Positions 5,990 to 6,919 of a stretch of 6,919 nucleotides of DNA are shown here, in pieces. How positions within the stretch are numbered: position 1 is the stretch's first letter; every line of letters begins with the position of its first letter. Location: NCBI GenBank assembly GCA_025997275.1, contig BNUJ01000075.1:1-6919 (forward strand). Direction: 5' to 3'. The notes under the pieces are model-generated. The model ran no database searches. It was not told the DNA's origin and worked only from the letters and a program-made list of their open reading frames with translations. Source of the DNA: Deferribacterales bacterium (GTDB taxonomy: Bacteria > Chrysiogenota > Deferribacteres > Deferribacterales > JAISNW01). The translations under genes and the position numbers were made by a program.

Positions 5990-6425
5990 TTTGAACTCCC
6001 CTATGTATTTTAGATTTTAACTCTTTCACAAATTCTTCGCCCCTGCCCACACGCTGGCAGTAGTTAGTAAGCGCAGCCTCAACAGCCTCCTCTGCCATAA
6101 CGGAGCAGTGAATCTTCGCTGGCGGTAGTCCGTTAAGTGCCTTTACGATAGCATCGTTTGTCAGCTGCAGGGCATCATCTACTTTGCGCCCTTTTAGTAG
6201 CTCGGTCGCCATAGAGCTGGATGCAATCGCCGCACCGCAACCGAACGTCTTGAATTTAACGTCTTCAATGACCCCATCGCTGTTGATTTTCATAAACAGT
6301 TTCATCACGTCACCGCAGGCGGGATTGCCTACCTCTGCCACAGCGTTAGCATCGGCAATCTCCCCCATATTGCGCGGGTTCATAAAGTGGTCCATAACTA
6401 CATCGCTGTATGGTCCTGCCGCCAT
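5973..6425 (-). CDS. nifU: Fe-S cluster assembly scaffold NifU/IscU (clostridial-type NifU)
   Basis: This scaffold protein builds Fe-S clusters from iron and sulfur delivered by a cysteine desulfurase. The product is 150 residues. It shows YSDVVMDHFMNPRNMGE (6-22), GNPACGD with Cys37 and Asp39, KFKTFGCGAAIASSS with Cys63, ATELLKGR, and LPPAKIHCSVMAEEA (100-114) with the chaperone-recognition-like LPPAK and Cys107. All three cluster-ligand cysteines and the aspartate are present. The pattern, including CGDVMK and IASSSMATELLKG, matches the clostridial-type NifU better than proteobacterial IscU. ATG 6425 is fixed by a strong GAGGAGGAGGT at 6443-6433; the open frame extending to 6482 reaches back into the promoter and is not used. 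No cysteine desulfurase (nifS/iscS) is adjacent: the gene upstream is an unrelated unknown. It heads the minus-strand operon. Confidence 0.95.
   Translation of the reverse strand: MAAGPYSDVVMDHFMNPRNMGEIADANAVAEVGNPACGDVMKLFMKINSDGVIEDVKFKTFGCGAAIASSSMATELLKGRKVDDALQLTNDAIVKALNGLPPAKIHCSVMAEEAVEAALTNYCQRVGRGEEFVKELKSKIHRGVQNESAN
5996..6001 (-). promoter_or_regulatory. Ribosome binding site of the NifU C-terminal-domain gene
   Basis: GGGGAG lies 6 nt upstream of ATG 5989, inside the last codons of the scaffold gene. It supports independent initiation at the small downstream gene despite the 17-nt overlap. Confidence 0.75.
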
Positions 6426-6432
6426 AAAATAT

Positions 6433-6443
6433 ACCTCCTCCTC
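6433..6443 (-). promoter_or_regulatory. Strong ribosome binding site of nifU
   Basis: GAGGAGGAGGT contains overlapping copies of the GGAGG core and ends 7 nt before ATG 6425. It is the strongest Shine-Dalgarno in the window and fixes the start of the scaffold gene. Confidence 0.9.
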
Positions 6444-6453
6444 AAACTTCGCA

Positions 6454-6482
6454 ATTATAACATAACAATAATATGCTGTCAA
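6454..6482 (-). promoter_or_regulatory. Consensus sigma-70-type promoter of the nifU operon
   Basis: On the minus strand TTGACA (6482-6477) and TATAAT (6459-6454) are separated by exactly 17 bp, a full match to the housekeeping consensus. A start near 6449-6447 would give a leader of roughly 22-24 nt containing the strong ribosome binding site. It lies in the only sizeable gap on the minus strand and is the only clear promoter for the six downstream genes. Confidence 0.9.
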
Positions 6483-6529
6483 TATAAGACTAATATTATC
6501 TTAAATCAAGGGAGTATTTTGTATCTATC

Positions 6530-6919
6530 TTATAGCGTGATTATCGCACTAGCTCTAGCCCAGTTCATCGTTAGTTTAGTGTCAATAAACTGACACTGCA
6601 CGTCTAAATCGGCGCAAATACCCTCTAGGTCCCCGCGTTTTAGTGTAAGCTCTTTGGGATTTGTGAAAAAATCTTTCATACTATGTGCTTTCAAGATACA
6701 TCTTATTGCTCCCAATAGCGTCATTCCATAGGAGCACATACCACGGAGCATACCATATAAATCCTTAAGTATATTGTAATCTATCTGTAAATCGCCTAGC
6801 ACAAGCTGACAACAAGGAGAAGCAATCTTTTTTGCGTTAGATACCAGTTCTCTTATTTCGTCAAGGCTTTTGTAATATTGAAGCACGCTTATGCAAATTA
6901 TACGTGACGTCCGATTCTC
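6530..6919 (-). CDS. Unrecognised protein, probably 5'-truncated by the window edge
   Basis: I do not recognise this gene. The frame stops at TAA 6530 and is open to the window edge. A GTG at 6886 would give a 118-residue protein, but the codons upstream (reading RIICIS before that V) look like continuing protein, and no Shine-Dalgarno stands before the GTG, so the true start probably lies outside. The visible part is mixed helical sequence: YYKSLDEIRELVSNAKKI, then SPCCQLVLGDLQIDYNILKD, LYGMLRGMCSYGMTLLGAIR, an MKDFFTNPKELTLKRGD stretch, and an ending in NWARASAIITL. It contains at least six cysteines, including a CC pair, but no regular metal-binding spacing. No signal peptide is visible and no clear terminator separates it from the nifU promoter about 50 bases downstream. 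Function is unknown. Confidence 0.6.
   Translation of the reverse strand, partial: ENRTSRIICISVLQYYKSLDEIRELVSNAKKIASPCCQLVLGDLQIDYNILKDLYGMLRGMCSYGMTLLGAIRCILKAHSMKDFFTNPKELTLKRGDLEGICADLDVQCQFIDTKLTMNWARASAIITL

Noticed and set aside
6425..6482. Longer nifU start near 6482
   Set aside because: The added codons cover the promoter and ribosome binding site; the strong Shine-Dalgarno sets ATG 6425.
1..6919. CRISPR array, insertion sequence or phage gene
   Set aside because: No regularly spaced repeats, transposase motifs or terminal inverted repeats were seen; apart from the hicB remnant, the content is core metabolic and envelope genes.

Overview
The window looks like ordinary chromosomal DNA of a Gram-negative bacterium. 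Evidence for an outer membrane is kdsA (Kdo synthesis for LPS) and an LpoA-like lipoprotein. The Fe-S scaffold is the clostridial-type NifU with a separate small NifU C-terminal protein, KdsA resembles the metal-dependent Aquifex type, and the serine tRNA has no encoded CCA. This mix suggests an anaerobic, non-enterobacterial lineage (for example Deferribacterota, Desulfobacterota, Synergistota or Negativicutes), but the sequence alone does not settle the taxon.

Plus strand, 1-1674: the 3' part of dapB (lysine/diaminopimelate pathway), then thiG (thiamine thiazole synthase) 8 nt downstream, then tRNA-Ser(GGA) 20 nt after the thiG stop. No promoter is convincing for thiG or the tRNA, so all three may share a transcript.

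Convergent junction, 1675-1868: a 55-codon minus-strand reading frame matches the C-terminal ribbon-helix-helix part of HicB-type antitoxins. It has no N-terminal domain and no HicA partner, so it is probably a degraded toxin-antitoxin remnant. A perfect 14-bp palindrome lies at its truncated end.

Minus strand, 6482 down to 1869: a compact operon-like series headed by a consensus promoter (TTGACA-17 bp-TATAAT). The order is nifU (scaffold), a small NifU C-terminal-domain protein, rsmG (16S rRNA G527 methyltransferase), an LpoA-like lipoprotein, kdsA, and a duplicated AbrB-family membrane protein. Neighbouring genes overlap or are separated by at most 4 nt, so translational coupling is likely. 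The series joins Fe-S assembly, ribosome modification and envelope synthesis in one unit.

Right edge, 6530-6919: an unrecognised Cys-containing gene on the minus strand, open to the window edge and so probably lacking its 5' end here.

I do not see a clearly new biological system. The points most worth checking are the absence of any ATG/GTG/TTG start for full-length rsmG (apparent CTG or ATA start overlapping the nifU-C stop), the 59-nt dual-coding overlap of rsmG with the lipoprotein signal peptide, the hicB remnant with its palindrome, and the thiG-tRNA arrangement. There is no gene-free stretch longer than 300 bases.
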